A stretch of 64,000 nt of DNA from Hypomyces perniciosus (taxonomy: Eukaryota > Ascomycota > Sordariomycetes > Hypocreales > Hypocreaceae): assembly GCA_008477525.1 (NCBI GenBank), contig SPDT01000001.1:4278001-4342000 (forward strand), given 5' to 3'. The notes beneath the pieces were generated by a model that made no database searches, had not been told where the DNA came from, and saw only the letters and a list, made by a program, of their open reading frames with translations. The stretch's first letter is position 1. Each line of letters starts with the position of its first letter. This document shows, piece by piece, positions 48,430-58,679 of this stretch. The position numbers and the translations under genes were made by a program.

Positions 48430-49715
48430 ATGACAGACCCACAAGCCACGACATATTATGTATTGTCTCCATACATCACAGTTACACCAGAGACCGCATG
48501 TCTCTATGAAGGCCAAAGGTGCCTTTGGGCCGCGATTGAGGTTACAGGAGGGTTGTTTCCAGTTTCGGCGGCAACCTCAGGAATGGACACTTCCCAGAAT
48601 CCAGGTTTGTCTATTAGCCTCCATCTAGACTGGCCATTCTAACTTGGATTGCGATGGATGTAGCTTTGGCAAACGAAGCAGATTGTTTCTTCGAGTTTGG
48701 CTGCCTATATGATCTTACTGTTGAGGTTCTACCTACCTCAGAAACATCCGTTATGCGAGTTATGCGGCAGCAGTCTTTTCCAACGTAAGTCGAGAAGCGA
48801 TGCGAAATGAGCCTTCTGACAATTCATAGTACGATTTATGCTGGATCTAGTGTTTTTCTTCTGGTCCAGATCCAATTCAAGTCTGGCGAGGCACCGGCCT
48901 CAAAGCGAAGTACGCATATGAGACACAAATCAGATGAATTAATAGAAGATCTGGAGATGCAGCTTGGCGACTCTCCCATCTGGTACATGGATATTCGGGT
49001 GTCTTACTCACACTCGGCATTTCCTGATCACTCGAGTCCGTCTGCTACGCCGAACGTATCCGCCATGCATACGAGAATAGAGACAACCGCTAAAGCAACT
49101 GTCAAGCATCACAATGTTCTATCTCCTTGGTCACCACGTCCAGCACCTTCTCCTGATCGCCTCTTCCAGCTTATAGAGCGCCACTGGGGCGCTGAAAAGG
49201 CTTCTGAGGCAATCCAGCAGATACTAGCGCAGCGTTCCACGCCAAGGAAGCCGGCTATGATGCGCCCAGAGACCCCCTTGAATTTAGATATACGCAAAGG
49301 GCAGACGACGGCTGGTCCTAGCCCGAGAGTTCCCATAAGACAAACTAACTTGCAGAAAGACGACACACCGAGACCACCTTTGGCCGTAAAAGGGTACTGG
49401 ACAGAGGCGCAACGAGATCCATCGGGGTCAAATCCAATGCTTCAGTCCATCACAGGCCACGGGGCTTCTCATGAGATGGGCGTTTCTGGGGCAGAGATAT
49501 CTAAAGGAAGGACCTCCAGGATGAGTGAGGGTGCTGGGGAGCACAAGGAAGGCTCCTTGCGGAAGAGATGGTCTATTAGTCAGGAAATTTTCAGGAGTTT
49601 GACGCCGACGATAATGGGAGGTGAAAATCATGGAGACAATGGCAGGCGAGCAACTACGGAGGGTATTAGGGGGAAGAGAGATTCGGGTCTTTGGAGCTGG
49701 GGCTCATGGTTTTAG
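48430..49715 (+). CDS. Conserved fungal protein of unknown function
   Basis: Exons are 48430-48605, 48664-48784 and 48832-49715 (ends approximate to a base or two). The first join (NPALANEADCFFEFGCLYDL) uses an intron with a perfect TTCTAAC branch site; the second (RQQSFPTTIYAGSSVFLLVQ) follows GTAAGT. Domain-like content: a beta-rich segment early (ACLYEGQRCLWAAIEVTGGL), then SDELIEDLEMQLGDSPIWYM and a helical stretch (DRLFQLIERHWGAEKASEAI). The tail is Ser/Arg-rich, ending RDSGLWSWGSWF. The alternating strands suggest an immunoglobulin- or arrestin-like fold, but that is only an impression. The start is uncertain because the frame is open upstream to 48304. No name can be assigned. Confidence 0.6.
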
Positions 49716-49808
49716 GTAGGATACGCAGTAGCACACATCAAACATGCGAAAATTGCACTTGATTAGTCTAATTATGTATTTATTGTCTTTTCTTTTGCAT
49801 TCATTCCT

Positions 49809-50762
49809 TTAGTTCAACTCATCTTTCCATGGGATGGATGTTTGAGCCCCCTTGCGAGACACTGTCAAAGCCCCGGCACGGTTGGCAGCCTTGACGGCGG
49901 TGTCAATATCAAACTCGCCAGAACCAGCACCAACAGCAGCCAACGCATAGGATCCAACAAATGTATCTCCCGCAGCCGTAGTATCCACGACATCCGCCTT
50001 GAGCGCAGGCACCAAGGCTGACTTGCCCGTCTTGGTGGCGTAATAGACACCGCGTCCACCCAGCGTGATAATCACATTGCTAACGCCCCTCTCGATGAAC
50101 AGCGCGCCAATGCGCTGCAGGCCGGACAGGTCTTCCAACTCAGACTCCTCGCACCCGGAGAGAATAGCGGCCTCGGTCTCGTTGACGACCAGGTGGGCGA
50201 GCCCGCGGTAGGCTTCCTCGGGGAGGGGCTTGGCTGGCGCGGGGTTGAGCAGCACGGGGATGTGGGCTTCGTTGGCTGCGCGGAGGGCTTGGAGGACGGT
50301 GGCGAAGGGGATTTCGAGCTGCATGATGAGCAGATCTGGTTTGGGGTCTGGGATGGAGATGAAGTCCTGGGGCTGCAGGGAGTGGTTCGACTCGGGGGAG
50401 AGGATGATGCGGTTCTGGCCGGAGGGCTCGTCGACGACGATGATGGCGATGCCGGTGCTGGCGTTGGGGCGGACGGCGACAGAGGAGGTGTCGACGCCGT
50501 AGGAGGAGAGGGAGGAGAGGAGCGTTGTGCCGTAGGAGTCGGAGCCTACGGCGCCGATCATGGAGATGTCGGCGGAGGGGGAGGAGAGGTCGGAGGAGCG
50601 GGAGAGTTTGCCGCAGGCGACGGCTTGGTTGGCGCCTTTGCCGCCAGGGGAGACGGTGAAGTGGTTGGAGGTGAGGGTTTCGCCAGGTAGAGGGTGGTGA
50701 GGCACATAGGAGACGAGGTCGATGTTGAGGGAGCCGAGGACGGTGATTCTTGGGCGGGCCAT
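49809..50762 (-). CDS. RBK1: Ribokinase (PfkB family)
   Basis: This cytosolic enzyme phosphorylates D-ribose with ATP to ribose 5-phosphate. The gene is intronless with 317 residues and a clear ATG at 50762 (MARPRITVLGSLNIDLVSYV). The first PfkB signature is SPGGKGANQAVACGKL near residues 38-53. The second, DVVDTTAAGDTFVGSYA, carries the catalytic base Asp266; AAGD replaces the more common GAGD, as in many fungal ribokinases. The sugar-site motif NPAPAKPLP and LVVNETEA are also present. Length and motif order fit ribokinase rather than adenosine kinase. It lies tandem with RIB7, which also depends on ribose phosphate-derived precursors, though a link is speculation. Confidence 0.95.
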   Translation of the reverse strand: MARPRITVLGSLNIDLVSYVPHHPLPGETLTSNHFTVSPGGKGANQAVACGKLSRSSDLSSPSADISMIGAVGSDSYGTTLLSSLSSYGVDTSSVAVRPNASTGIAIIVVDEPSGQNRIILSPESNHSLQPQDFISIPDPKPDLLIMQLEIPFATVLQALRAANEAHIPVLLNPAPAKPLPEEAYRGLAHLVVNETEAAILSGCEESELEDLSGLQRIGALFIERGVSNVIITLGGRGVYYATKTGKSALVPALKADVVDTTAAGDTFVGSYALAAVGAGSGEFDIDTAVKAANRAGALTVSRKGAQTSIPWKDELN

Positions 50763-51285
50763 GGTGGTGAAGTTTGTCGATTATCAAGCGGGAGAAGTCT
50801 CGGGTGCTTGCTTCAGCTGTAGATGGACTTTGATTGGGGTAAAGGGAGTAAAAAAAAAGCCCCGAATATAGAGAGACAGAGGGAAGAGAGAGAAAGAGAA
50901 AGAGATGGACTCGTGTGAATGTTGAAGCTGATAAGATGTCCTCGGCAAGATCTCGTACTAGTGGGGTTATTGTGTAATAGTTCCAGCCGCCCCTCCACAC
51001 AACACAGATTTCTAGATCGTTTCCGGCGCTAAGGACCCCCGAATTTGGAAATCATTTTTAAAATACATACTAAATGCTAGCCCCGAGGGAACACTCACCC
51101 GGACAGCTGATTTAAACCAAAAAGACACAAACTAATAGACGGCCGGGTCCGAGAACGGAGTGGAGCGGAGCGGAGCGGGGCTTTTGCCGGAGCCAGCCGA
51201 ATTGCCATGCTCGGCTCTAGGGTAGGCATCAGTCCTTGTCTACCTATCCAATATCTACCTAGATACTAGTATGTATCGAGTGTAT
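50763..51285. other. Intergenic, RBK1 promoter and RIB7 3' flank
   Basis: The RBK1-proximal part is rich in CT/GA tracts, typical of fungal 5' leaders. A (GGAGC)n-like run lies at about 51157-51180. No gene is seen. Confidence 0.5.
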
Positions 51286-52122
51286 TCATTGCAGCTTGCC
51301 ACACAAGACAACATCCTCGCCAAATGGATGCCACGAGACATTCGAAAGTCTTGCAGCCGCCGCAGGCGTTCCCTCAGCATCGTGAACCCTCTCCGGAGAC
51401 ACCACAACACCTCCCTGTCCCAACCACGTCGGCGCAATGGTCACAATGACTGAATCCACCAACTTGTGATACTTGGGGTCCAGCAACGAGTTGATGATCT
51501 TGCCGCCGCCCTCAACCATAACGCTAGATAGCCCCTCTGCCTTTAACGCAGCGAGGATGTCGTTCCAGTCAAACCGCAGTCGACCCGTAGCTTCAGAACG
51601 CGTGGCCGGGACGTGAATATACTTGCCGCCATGCTCGCGCAACAGCTCCGCACTCGCGACAGGCACCTCAGCGGGATCAACGCCAGTAAGAATAAACGGT
51701 GCAAGCCCTGCACCGCTGCGACACACCTCAAAGACCTTCTCGTCGCGATGCGGCGTCCAGCGGACATTGGCGTCGATGACAATCGGGCGCGGATGAGCGG
51801 CAAGGCCGGCGATGCGGCAGTTGAGGGCCGGATTATCGGCCAGAACGGTCGAGACACCGACGAGGATCGCCGCGTGCCGGGACCGGAGGTAGTGGGTCAT
51901 GGCCTTGGATCCCGGGCCGGAGAGAAGCGTGCGCACGCCGGGGGCCAGGGAGAGGCTGGAGTCGAGAGAGGTGGCGAACGTCAGTGTGACGAAGGGGCGA
52001 GACGAGGCCGAGGCTGATGCTGAGGATGTTGCTCCATTGTCCTGGCCTGGCTGTGGCTTGGGAGGCAGGTGAGGCTCGAGGAGAGCTGCTGATTCAGACG
52101 GAAACGTGAGCTTTTCGGACAT
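51286..52122 (-). CDS. RIB7: Riboflavin biosynthesis reductase Rib7
   Basis: This enzyme uses NADPH to reduce 2,5-diamino-6-(ribosylamino)-4(3H)-pyrimidinone 5'-phosphate, the second step of the fungal riboflavin pathway. The gene is intronless with 278 residues from the ATG at 52122 (MSEKLTFPSESAALLEPHLP). The family core begins PFVTLTFATSLDSSLSL, then SKAMTHYLRSRHAAILVGVS with TVLADNPALNCR, the DHFR-like nucleotide-binding region. Later motifs are SVMVEGGGKIINSLL (glycine-rich NADPH loop) and VTIAPTWLGQGG. No deaminase domain is fused, as expected for the fungal enzyme. A short Ser/Ala insert after residue 30 is not conserved in type. The open frame upstream is the 5' leader. Confidence 0.95.
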   Translation of the reverse strand: MSEKLTFPSESAALLEPHLPPKPQPGQDNGATSSASASASSRPFVTLTFATSLDSSLSLAPGVRTLLSGPGSKAMTHYLRSRHAAILVGVSTVLADNPALNCRIAGLAAHPRPIVIDANVRWTPHRDEKVFEVCRSGAGLAPFILTGVDPAEVPVASAELLREHGGKYIHVPATRSEATGRLRFDWNDILAALKAEGLSSVMVEGGGKIINSLLDPKYHKLVDSVIVTIAPTWLGQGGVVVSPERVHDAEGTPAAAARLSNVSWHPFGEDVVLCGKLQ

Positions 52123-52437
52123 GTTGTATTTCCACAAGAATGCCAATAGTGTACGAAGTACGAAGAACGGAACGAGTGGTACTACGGACAATTGCAGGGT
52201 TAATAATGGCCTATTTAAGCCCCCCATTCATGTCGGCATTTACCACAGCTCACGGCAATTAATAATCTTATGTAAGGATCCATAAGCTAGCATGCAGCGT
52301 TTCGTATTTTCTTTAATAAGATGGAATCTTTCAAAGCAGTACTACTCCGTACTCCGTACTAGTGTCATGTTGTCGGGTTTACGGAGAACGGAGCAACACT
52401 TTAAATAGCCCCGGAATGTCCTAGTCAGACTGTGGCA
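52123..52437. promoter_or_regulatory. RIB7 promoter region
   Basis: This 315-bp gap is upstream of RIB7 and downstream of the AlkB-like gene (both minus). It holds TACGAAGTACGAAG near 52151-52165 and a fused TACTCCGTACTCCGTAC at 52343-52359. The motif thus also sits within a compact housekeeping promoter. Confidence 0.5.
52343..52359. repeat. Fused GTAC-type motif (TACTCCGTACTCCGTAC)
   Basis: Two overlapping TACTCCGTAC units lie in a 315-bp intergenic space, in the reverse orientation to the copy at 33350-33366. Confidence 0.7.
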
Positions 52438-53785
52438 TTAAGGAGGTTTCGATGTCGTCTTGCTCCGTTTAGGATGGCCGTCATCATCAAACTCGGCCCA
52501 CTGAAAGAACGTACACCCTTCGTTGCCGACGATATTGCCAGCATAGCACATCCAAAAGTATTTCCCAAAATTCTCCCTCTTCCTCTGCACAACTCGGAGC
52601 ACGCAAGAGACATTGCAGTGACACTTCGGTGTGAGCGAAGGGTGCATCTCTGGTCGATAGTCTCGATATGTAATATTGATGCGCTTGTTCCCCGCCGTGG
52701 GATGTGGATCGATGGATAGAGCCGGAGCTATGCAGTGCTTCCATTCCTCCTGCATCTCTGCGTGCATCACGAGCAGCGAGTTGTGCGGTAGGTGTATAGA
52801 TATTTGTCCTTCGGCATCGGCGTCCTCCGGCTGCCTTGTATCTGCATCTTTAGGGAGCACCCTGCGGACGCGAAACTCGCGAGCGACACCGAGAGAAACG
52901 GAGCCGATGATAGCTCGAGGACCGAGATATGTGAGGTGGTCGCTGTGCCACCCTACGCTCTCCTGGGCGCCGTCGTAACAGTTTACGAAGGCCGCATTGG
53001 GAACCCATGGCTTTGGCGATTGGTATTTCAACTTCCGGCCACCTGGATACCTTGTCTTGATTCGGTGCTGAATCTCTTTGTTGACAGCCTCTTGAACGAG
53101 AGGCTTAACCTTGGTAAGCATAGGAGTGATACGCCGAACATCCTGTAACAGAATCAGCCAATCTATCTAGTGACGCTGGAAAACAGACTGGTGGCTTTAC
53201 AGTCAGCATTCCTCCATTATAGAAATACTCGGATTTTTGCGCTTGGATCTCATCATACGTCTCCACATAGAAACTCGATGTATGCGGGCTCGACACAACA
53301 TTCTCAAATAATCTGAATGTGATTTTCTCAAACGACTTCGCCTCCTCTAGCAATTCCTTCAGCAGTTCATCTGCATATTCAGTAGGGAGGAAGTTATGGA
53401 TAATGGTGCAAGGTGTGTGTTCCGCAACATCCGCCGGATCATAGAGATGCAACGTGCTGCCTTTCTTGGATTTGATCTTCTTTTTGGGCGGCAACGAAGT
53501 GTCACTTGTGATTGCGTATTGTTTTAGGGACTGCTGATAGCCTATGGCGCTGCTCTTCTTCGTCTCCGGGCGAAATGATTGGAGTGAAGCCGAGGCTTGG
53601 CTGACAGAGCCATCATGGGCTAAAAGGACATCCAGAAGTGTTTCTTGGTCAATTTGCGGGTGTAGGGATGATAGCATTGCGAGCTTGACTTCTGTTGATT
53701 CCTCGCCATCTTCCTCTGGCTGGTGAGACGGCACACCTGTACTCGATTTTCGTTTGTGGCGCGTAAGAAACGCCTTCATGGTCAT
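52438..53785 (-). CDS. AlkB-like 2-oxoglutarate/Fe(II) dioxygenase with CUE and GRF domains
   Basis: This is a predicted nucleic-acid demethylase repairing alkylated bases. Exons on the minus strand are 53785-53201 and 53142-52438, giving 429 residues. An N-terminal CUE-like ubiquitin-binding helix set lies near residues 35-70 (LAMLSSLHPQIDQETLLDVL). The dioxygenase core has the iron ligands His261 and Asp263 (GWHSDHL) and His331 (EEWKHCIAP), and the 2-oxoglutarate arginines in RINITYRDYRP. The C-terminus is a GRF zinc finger with Cys369, Cys371, Cys375, Cys394 and Cys405 in the order CxC...C...WxC...CTFFQW, typical of DNA or RNA ends binding. A KKKIKSKK stretch may be a nuclear signal. Start is ATG 53785 or the in-frame ATG at 53779; upstream frame is open but unlikely. 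It is divergent from PEX7. Confidence 0.92.
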
Positions 53786-54236
53786 GGCTAGATATATAAT
53801 ATACTCGTTGGAAAGATCATCATATAAGTTGCTACGATAAATGGATTCAGTCTTGAGGGCAGGCAGGCAGGCAGGGTTTGCCTTAAATCCTACGAGATCA
53901 GTCACGAATGACATCGACAGAGGCGAAAGGGCGACATCGAAAGCAACACGAAATCATGTGACTACACGCACTATAAATTACCCCGATATGTGCATTCCCC
54001 CATATTATGCCTATCTATGGATAATCAGGTCTCACCCCACCTCTTCCGATATGCCAGTAAACTGACGTCTGGGACCGAGGCACATGTCAGTCTGATCCGA
54101 AGAAGCCTACTCGTAGACCTCCCAACTTTCATGATGATCAGCCATAGCGACTAAACAAAAACACCCTCCCACTTTCACCCAATCGCCCTTTTCTCGAGCT
54201 CAATGCGCCTTCGCAGAGGCTCCTCCTACCGGCGAC
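53786..54236. promoter_or_regulatory. Divergent promoter, AlkB-like / PEX7
   Basis: This 451-bp region lies between divergent genes. A GCAG tetranucleotide run (caggcaggcaggcagg) sits at 53861-53876 on the AlkB side. No TATA box or GTAC-type motif is evident. Confidence 0.5.
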
Positions 54237-55415
54237 ATGGCTGCGATGCTTGAGTTCCGCACTCAAGGGTTCAATCCCTATGCAGTCAAGTACTCGCCAT
54301 ATCACGATTCGCGCATCGCGGTTGGAACCTCTTCCAACTTCGGCATTGTGGGCAATGGCCGTTTATTTGCGCTGGCACTGACGGCGCAGGGCATTCAAGT
54401 TGAGAAGACGTGCGAGAAAACACCCGCTATCCACGGAGACTGGCAATCAGTGTTGGACTGACATATCCCGCTTACAGATTCGACACCAACGATGCTATTT
54501 ACGATTTGGCGTGGTCGGAGATCAACGAGAATCAAATCGTGGTAGCCTGCGGAGATGGCTCCCTAAAGCTCTTTGACATTGGAATGCGAGAATTCCCCGT
54601 CATGATATTCCATGAGCACAACAGGGAAGCCTTCGCCACAGCCTGGAATCCCGTCACCAAAGACACCTTTATCTCAAGTTCCTGGGACGGAACGGTAAAG
54701 ATCGTTAGTCGTACTTTATTTCCTCCTTTTGCCTATCCCCCTTGTGCTAATTTTGTCATAGTGGTCGCCTACGCGCAACTTCTCCATCAAGACTCTGCCC
54801 ATCGGCAGCTGTACCTACAGCACAGCCTTCTGCCCTTCCAACCCTTCCCTCATCTCAGCCGTCTCCTCCGACTCTCACCTCCGAATCTTCGACCTCCGCA
54901 TGCCCTCCTCCGCTAAATATCACCTCGCCGCCAGCATCGCCGTCCACGCACCACCTACCCAGCCCTCCAATCCCGCCCTGGCTGCTGGAAGCCCTCCCGC
55001 AGAGATCCTTACCCACGACTGGAACAAGTACCGAGACACTGTCATCGCAACCGGTGGCGTGGACAGACTTCTTCGCACTTTTGATATCCGTAATCCCGCT
55101 GGCGGGCCGCTCTCCGTGATGCATGGCCATGACTACGCCGTGCGCAGATTGGCTTGGAGCCCTCACGCCAGCGACGTTTTGATCAGCGCTAGTTACGACA
55201 TGACAGTCCGTCTATGGAACGACGGGTCATCGCAACCTCAGGGTCCGACTCCCACAACGACAGCCGGCGCGCAGATGGGCGTAATGAACCGGCATACAGA
55301 ATTCGTCACGGGCGTTGATTGGTGTCTTTTCGGCGCGGGTGGCTGGGTAGCCTCAGCAGGATGGGATGAGAGGGTATTACTATGGGATGCCAATATGTTG
55401 ATGGGACCGCGGTAG
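54237..55415 (+). CDS. PEX7: Peroxin 7, PTS2 import receptor
   Basis: This cytosolic WD40 receptor binds proteins with the N-terminal PTS2 signal and carries them to peroxisomes with a PEX20-type co-receptor. Exons are 54237-54409, 54478-54703 and 54762-55415, giving 350 residues. The N-terminus (MLEFRTQGFNPYAVKYSPYH) is the characteristic PEX7 start. WD-type repeats are visible: YDLAWSEINENQIVVACGDG with SLKLFD; FATAWNPVTKDTFISSSWDG with TVKIW; ISAVSSDSHLRIFDLR; DTVIATGGVDRLLRTFDIR; RLAWSPHASDVLISASYDMT with VRLW; and a final DWCLFGAGGWVASAGWDERV. The splice to W at the third exon completes the TVKIW motif. Length and order fit PEX7 well. Start ATG 54237 is followed by a second ATG three codons later; either could be used. 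Confidence 0.93.
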
Positions 55416-55909
55416 AAGCAAACGGCAACTGAAAAAAAAATCATACAGCAATGTCTTTGATACCATGATGGGAGTCGTCAGGAGACGGAGGGGACGACAT
55501 GCTCAGGCTAGGCGTTATCTTGGGGCAGTTATGACGCGGATATATATGATGAGCGTGTATAGGTTTTTCTTTCCCCTGTAGAACTGTTCATATTTCTCAC
55601 GTTTGAATACGAGTCATGGTGGTAGAATAACCGATTCATCATTACAGACACAAATAGACGTGACAAAAGTGAACGTGAAGAACCTTGATTATAGGAGAGA
55701 TGTTCCATCCAACGCCTCATGATAACCCTTGAACACTGAACTAATGTTACAATGCCGTCCGTCTATCTCCAATTTTTTACATGACCCCGTATAACAGTCG
55801 ATATGCTTGGTATCATACAACAACCCACACACACATGGAAAGCCATTCAGATACAACCCCTTTTGAACCCGTGAGCGTCATTACCTCATTGCCTCAGCAT
55901 TTCTCGTCT
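55416..55909. other. Convergent 3' region, PEX7 / MSS116
   Basis: This 494-bp AT-rich stretch lies between converging stop codons. No gene, RNA or repeat array is visible. Confidence 0.5.
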
Positions 55910-57943
55910 TTACCATGACGATCTGCTGCCAGAGTCACGGCCGCCAGAGTCGCGGCCACCAAAGTCACGGCCACCAAAGCCACGGCCACCACGCCTACCA
56001 CCAGATCTTGGCGGCGTGTCACGACGCGCGCGCTGTCCCATCTGCTCAAAAGGATCTGAGGATCGGCGGTCGAATCGAGAATCGGACCGCGGTCTTCCCC
56101 TGTCATTGGAACGGCTAGGCCTTCCCCTGTCGCCGCCATCGAATCGATCACGGGGTGGCCCATCTCGGATATTCAATCCAGCATTCAGGAGACCCTGATT
56201 CTTCGCCCAGCCTCTGGACACGGATGGTGGCTCAGACCAGCCCCAGCCCTTGGTGGTCCAGTGGTTGAGATCTTCAACAAGTTCCTCCCGCTCAGAGGTT
56301 TGGCCACCAAAGAGAGAAGTGTAGGCAGACTCTAAGATGCCTTGGTCAACTTCCTTGGTAAGGGATGTGGTTTCGGTGTGATACTTGGGCGCATCCTCCA
56401 CAGTGTTGAGGTCCACCTCGGGACTTTGAAGCGTCGTGTTCGGCTTGAGGGGGAGGCCTCTCAGTAGCTTTCTACCGCTAGACAGAGAGGTTGGTGGTAA
56501 GAGCAGCCAGCCTTCACCACCCTTGTTCTGTCGTCCCGTACGACCGAGCCTGTGGATGTATGACTCACGATCACGGGGAGCATCGACCTGAATCACATGG
56601 GTGACGTTGGGAAAGTCCATGCCGCGAGCTGTAACATCTGATGAGAAAAGAACTCCGGTTCGTGAGTTTCTAAACATCTCGGCAGCCTTTGTCCGTTGCA
56701 TTTGGGACAATTGGGAGTGAATGGCGAAGGTTGGGATTTTCATCAGATCATTCTTCCTCCGACGGAAGCCAAGTTCCCCAGCAAGCTGAACCATCGAAGT
56801 CGTGTTGAAGTAGACGATGGCCTTGAACGGTGATCGATTCTCATCTTCCTTCGCCGCCTCAGTCTCGCGATCAGCAAGTTCGAAGAGAGTCGGGAACATG
56901 CTGGCCCAGCTTGAAACAGGGACGATATGCTGGGGGATTCTGTCGTGTGTGAGAGATTCATTCTCAGGGATCGTCTGGACAAATTCGAAATCATTCGGAC
57001 GGACCATGGTGCGGGCAAGGCGAATCACGTCGTCGGGAATGGTTGCTGACACCAAGATGGTCTGTCGGACTTTTTCCTTGGGGCTTGGCAGGCATTGTTG
57101 AATGTCGTTGAGCTCCTTCTCGAATCCAACATCAAGCATACGGTCAGCCTCGTCCAGGACGAGGGCAGCCAGGTTAGGTGCTGCAATGCCGCTTGATGAG
57201 TCTTGCAGCAAATCATTCAGACGGCCTGGGGTAGCCACCAAGAGATGGCATCCCTGTCGCTGTGTCTGGCGCAGCATCTGTCGCTTGTTAGTGCCTCCAA
57301 CGGCCGATTGGACGATCAAGCCAGTGTTCCTTGTGAGGCGGCGGGCTTCGTTGGCGATCTGCTCTGCAAGCTCTCGGGTCGGTGACAAGACAATGCCGCG
57401 AATATCGTCAGAGCGAGCGTTGCGTGATGATTTCCTCGTGCCCAATGATGGGTCTTCTGCGATCATCCGTTGTAGAAGAGGCAACAGGAATGCAATGGTT
57501 TTTCCAGTACCGGTCTTTGCTTGGGCAACGCTGCCAACTGTTTAGCAAGCAGGCTATAATTCTGTGATCTGGAAAACTTACATATCGGTTCCCTTGAGGG
57601 CCGGGTTGATCGTCTTTGCCTGGACAGGCGTCATCTGTTCGTAACGCATACCCTTGATGAGCGCATCAATCAGACTGTGATGGACACCAAGCTGTTCCAG
57701 CTCGTGGAACGAGGTGACTTCGCCAGGTGTAGCGGCCACAGGGCTCTCGTCTTGCGGCACGGCTGCTTCGCTGCTGTATGCTCGAGCGAGGAATTCAAGA
57801 GTCTTCAAGGGCGCAACTGGGCGGGACAGCGACACAATTCCTTGTCGGGCGACCGGTAGTGCTGCTCGAGAGCCGAGCATTGAGGTTGATACTGCTGCGG
57901 CGCGGGCCAGGCCGCCGCATCGCCGGATTCCTTGCCTGAGCAT
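55910..57943 (-). CDS. MSS116: Mitochondrial DEAD-box RNA helicase, Mss116 type
   Basis: This ATP-dependent RNA helicase probably acts in mitochondrial intron splicing, translation and RNA turnover. Exons on the minus strand are 57943-57582 and 57530-55910, giving 660 residues. The first 55 residues are basic and hydroxylated without acidic residues (MLRQGIRRCGGLARAAAVST), a presequence. The Q-motif region (GMRYEQMTPVQAKTINPALK) is followed by Walker A AQAKTGTGKT at 123-132 (completed across the intron), PTRELA, TPGR, DEAD at 247-250, SAT at 282-284, ARGMD and HRLGRTGR. The C-terminus is an Arg/Gly/Asp repeat tail (GGRDFGGRDSGGRDSG) for RNA contact. An in-frame frame upstream of 57943 is open but the ATG there begins the presequence. 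MSS116 versus a paralogue cannot be separated without alignment. Confidence 0.93.
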
Positions 57944-58679
57944 GGCGATTATTTGTCTTTGAAAAAAGAACAATAATCGAGTAACGCGTGCTGGGGAGAG
58001 AAGGCAGAAGAGGGCTCAATGTGAGAAGAGCACAAAGTCGCGTATGCTCCCAACTTCTTTGGAGCCACTCCGAGATTTTTTTTTCTCTTATCGTAGGCGA
58101 AGTTGGACCCTCGTTTGCAGACTATGCCTACTTCGGAAAGGCGCGGTCTCGCATGTGGGTTAACTTGTACTCTGTACTTCGTACTCCATAAAACTCTCGA
58201 GTGCTGAATGCCACGAATAAATATCTAGATTTAGTAGATACGGATTACGACGGAGTACTACTACGTTCTCACTGATCGGACTTCGTCAATAAATGCCATT
58301 CATGCATACACAACCAGAAAAGCTTTGAATTCATCCTGTGCCAATGGCTGCTTTTCACATACAAAAAGGCTAAGAATACTCCGTAATGCCAGCCACTAAA
58401 CCAGCCCAAAAGGCGGCACCTTTTTGGTACTACTAACATGCCATGCAATCTTTACCATGTTCCCCTTGTCATCAAGCAATGATGCTTATCCCGGACGCCG
58501 ACCTCCTAAACGCCATCCTAATGATCCGACATCTCCTAATGATGCATTATGCCTCTCTTTCCATGCCATGTCGTTCCAACTCCATCCATGAAGCCTCATA
58601 ATTCCCATTTGTCCAACAACGCACTGACAGTCGTGCTCAAACTCTGTCTCATCGTACAACATGCCTTTCCATAATACTA
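57944..58679. other. Intergenic, MSS116 promoter and INCENP 3' flank
   Basis: This 736-bp region contains two GTAC-type motifs, at about 58159-58175 (gtacttcgtactcc) and about 58249-58262. No gene is seen. The distal part is the 3' flank of the INCENP gene. Confidence 0.5.

Noticed and set aside
50193..50690. 165-codon antisense frame over ribokinase
   Set aside because: Gly/Glu/Val-only composition, a mirror of codon bias in the RBK1 exon.
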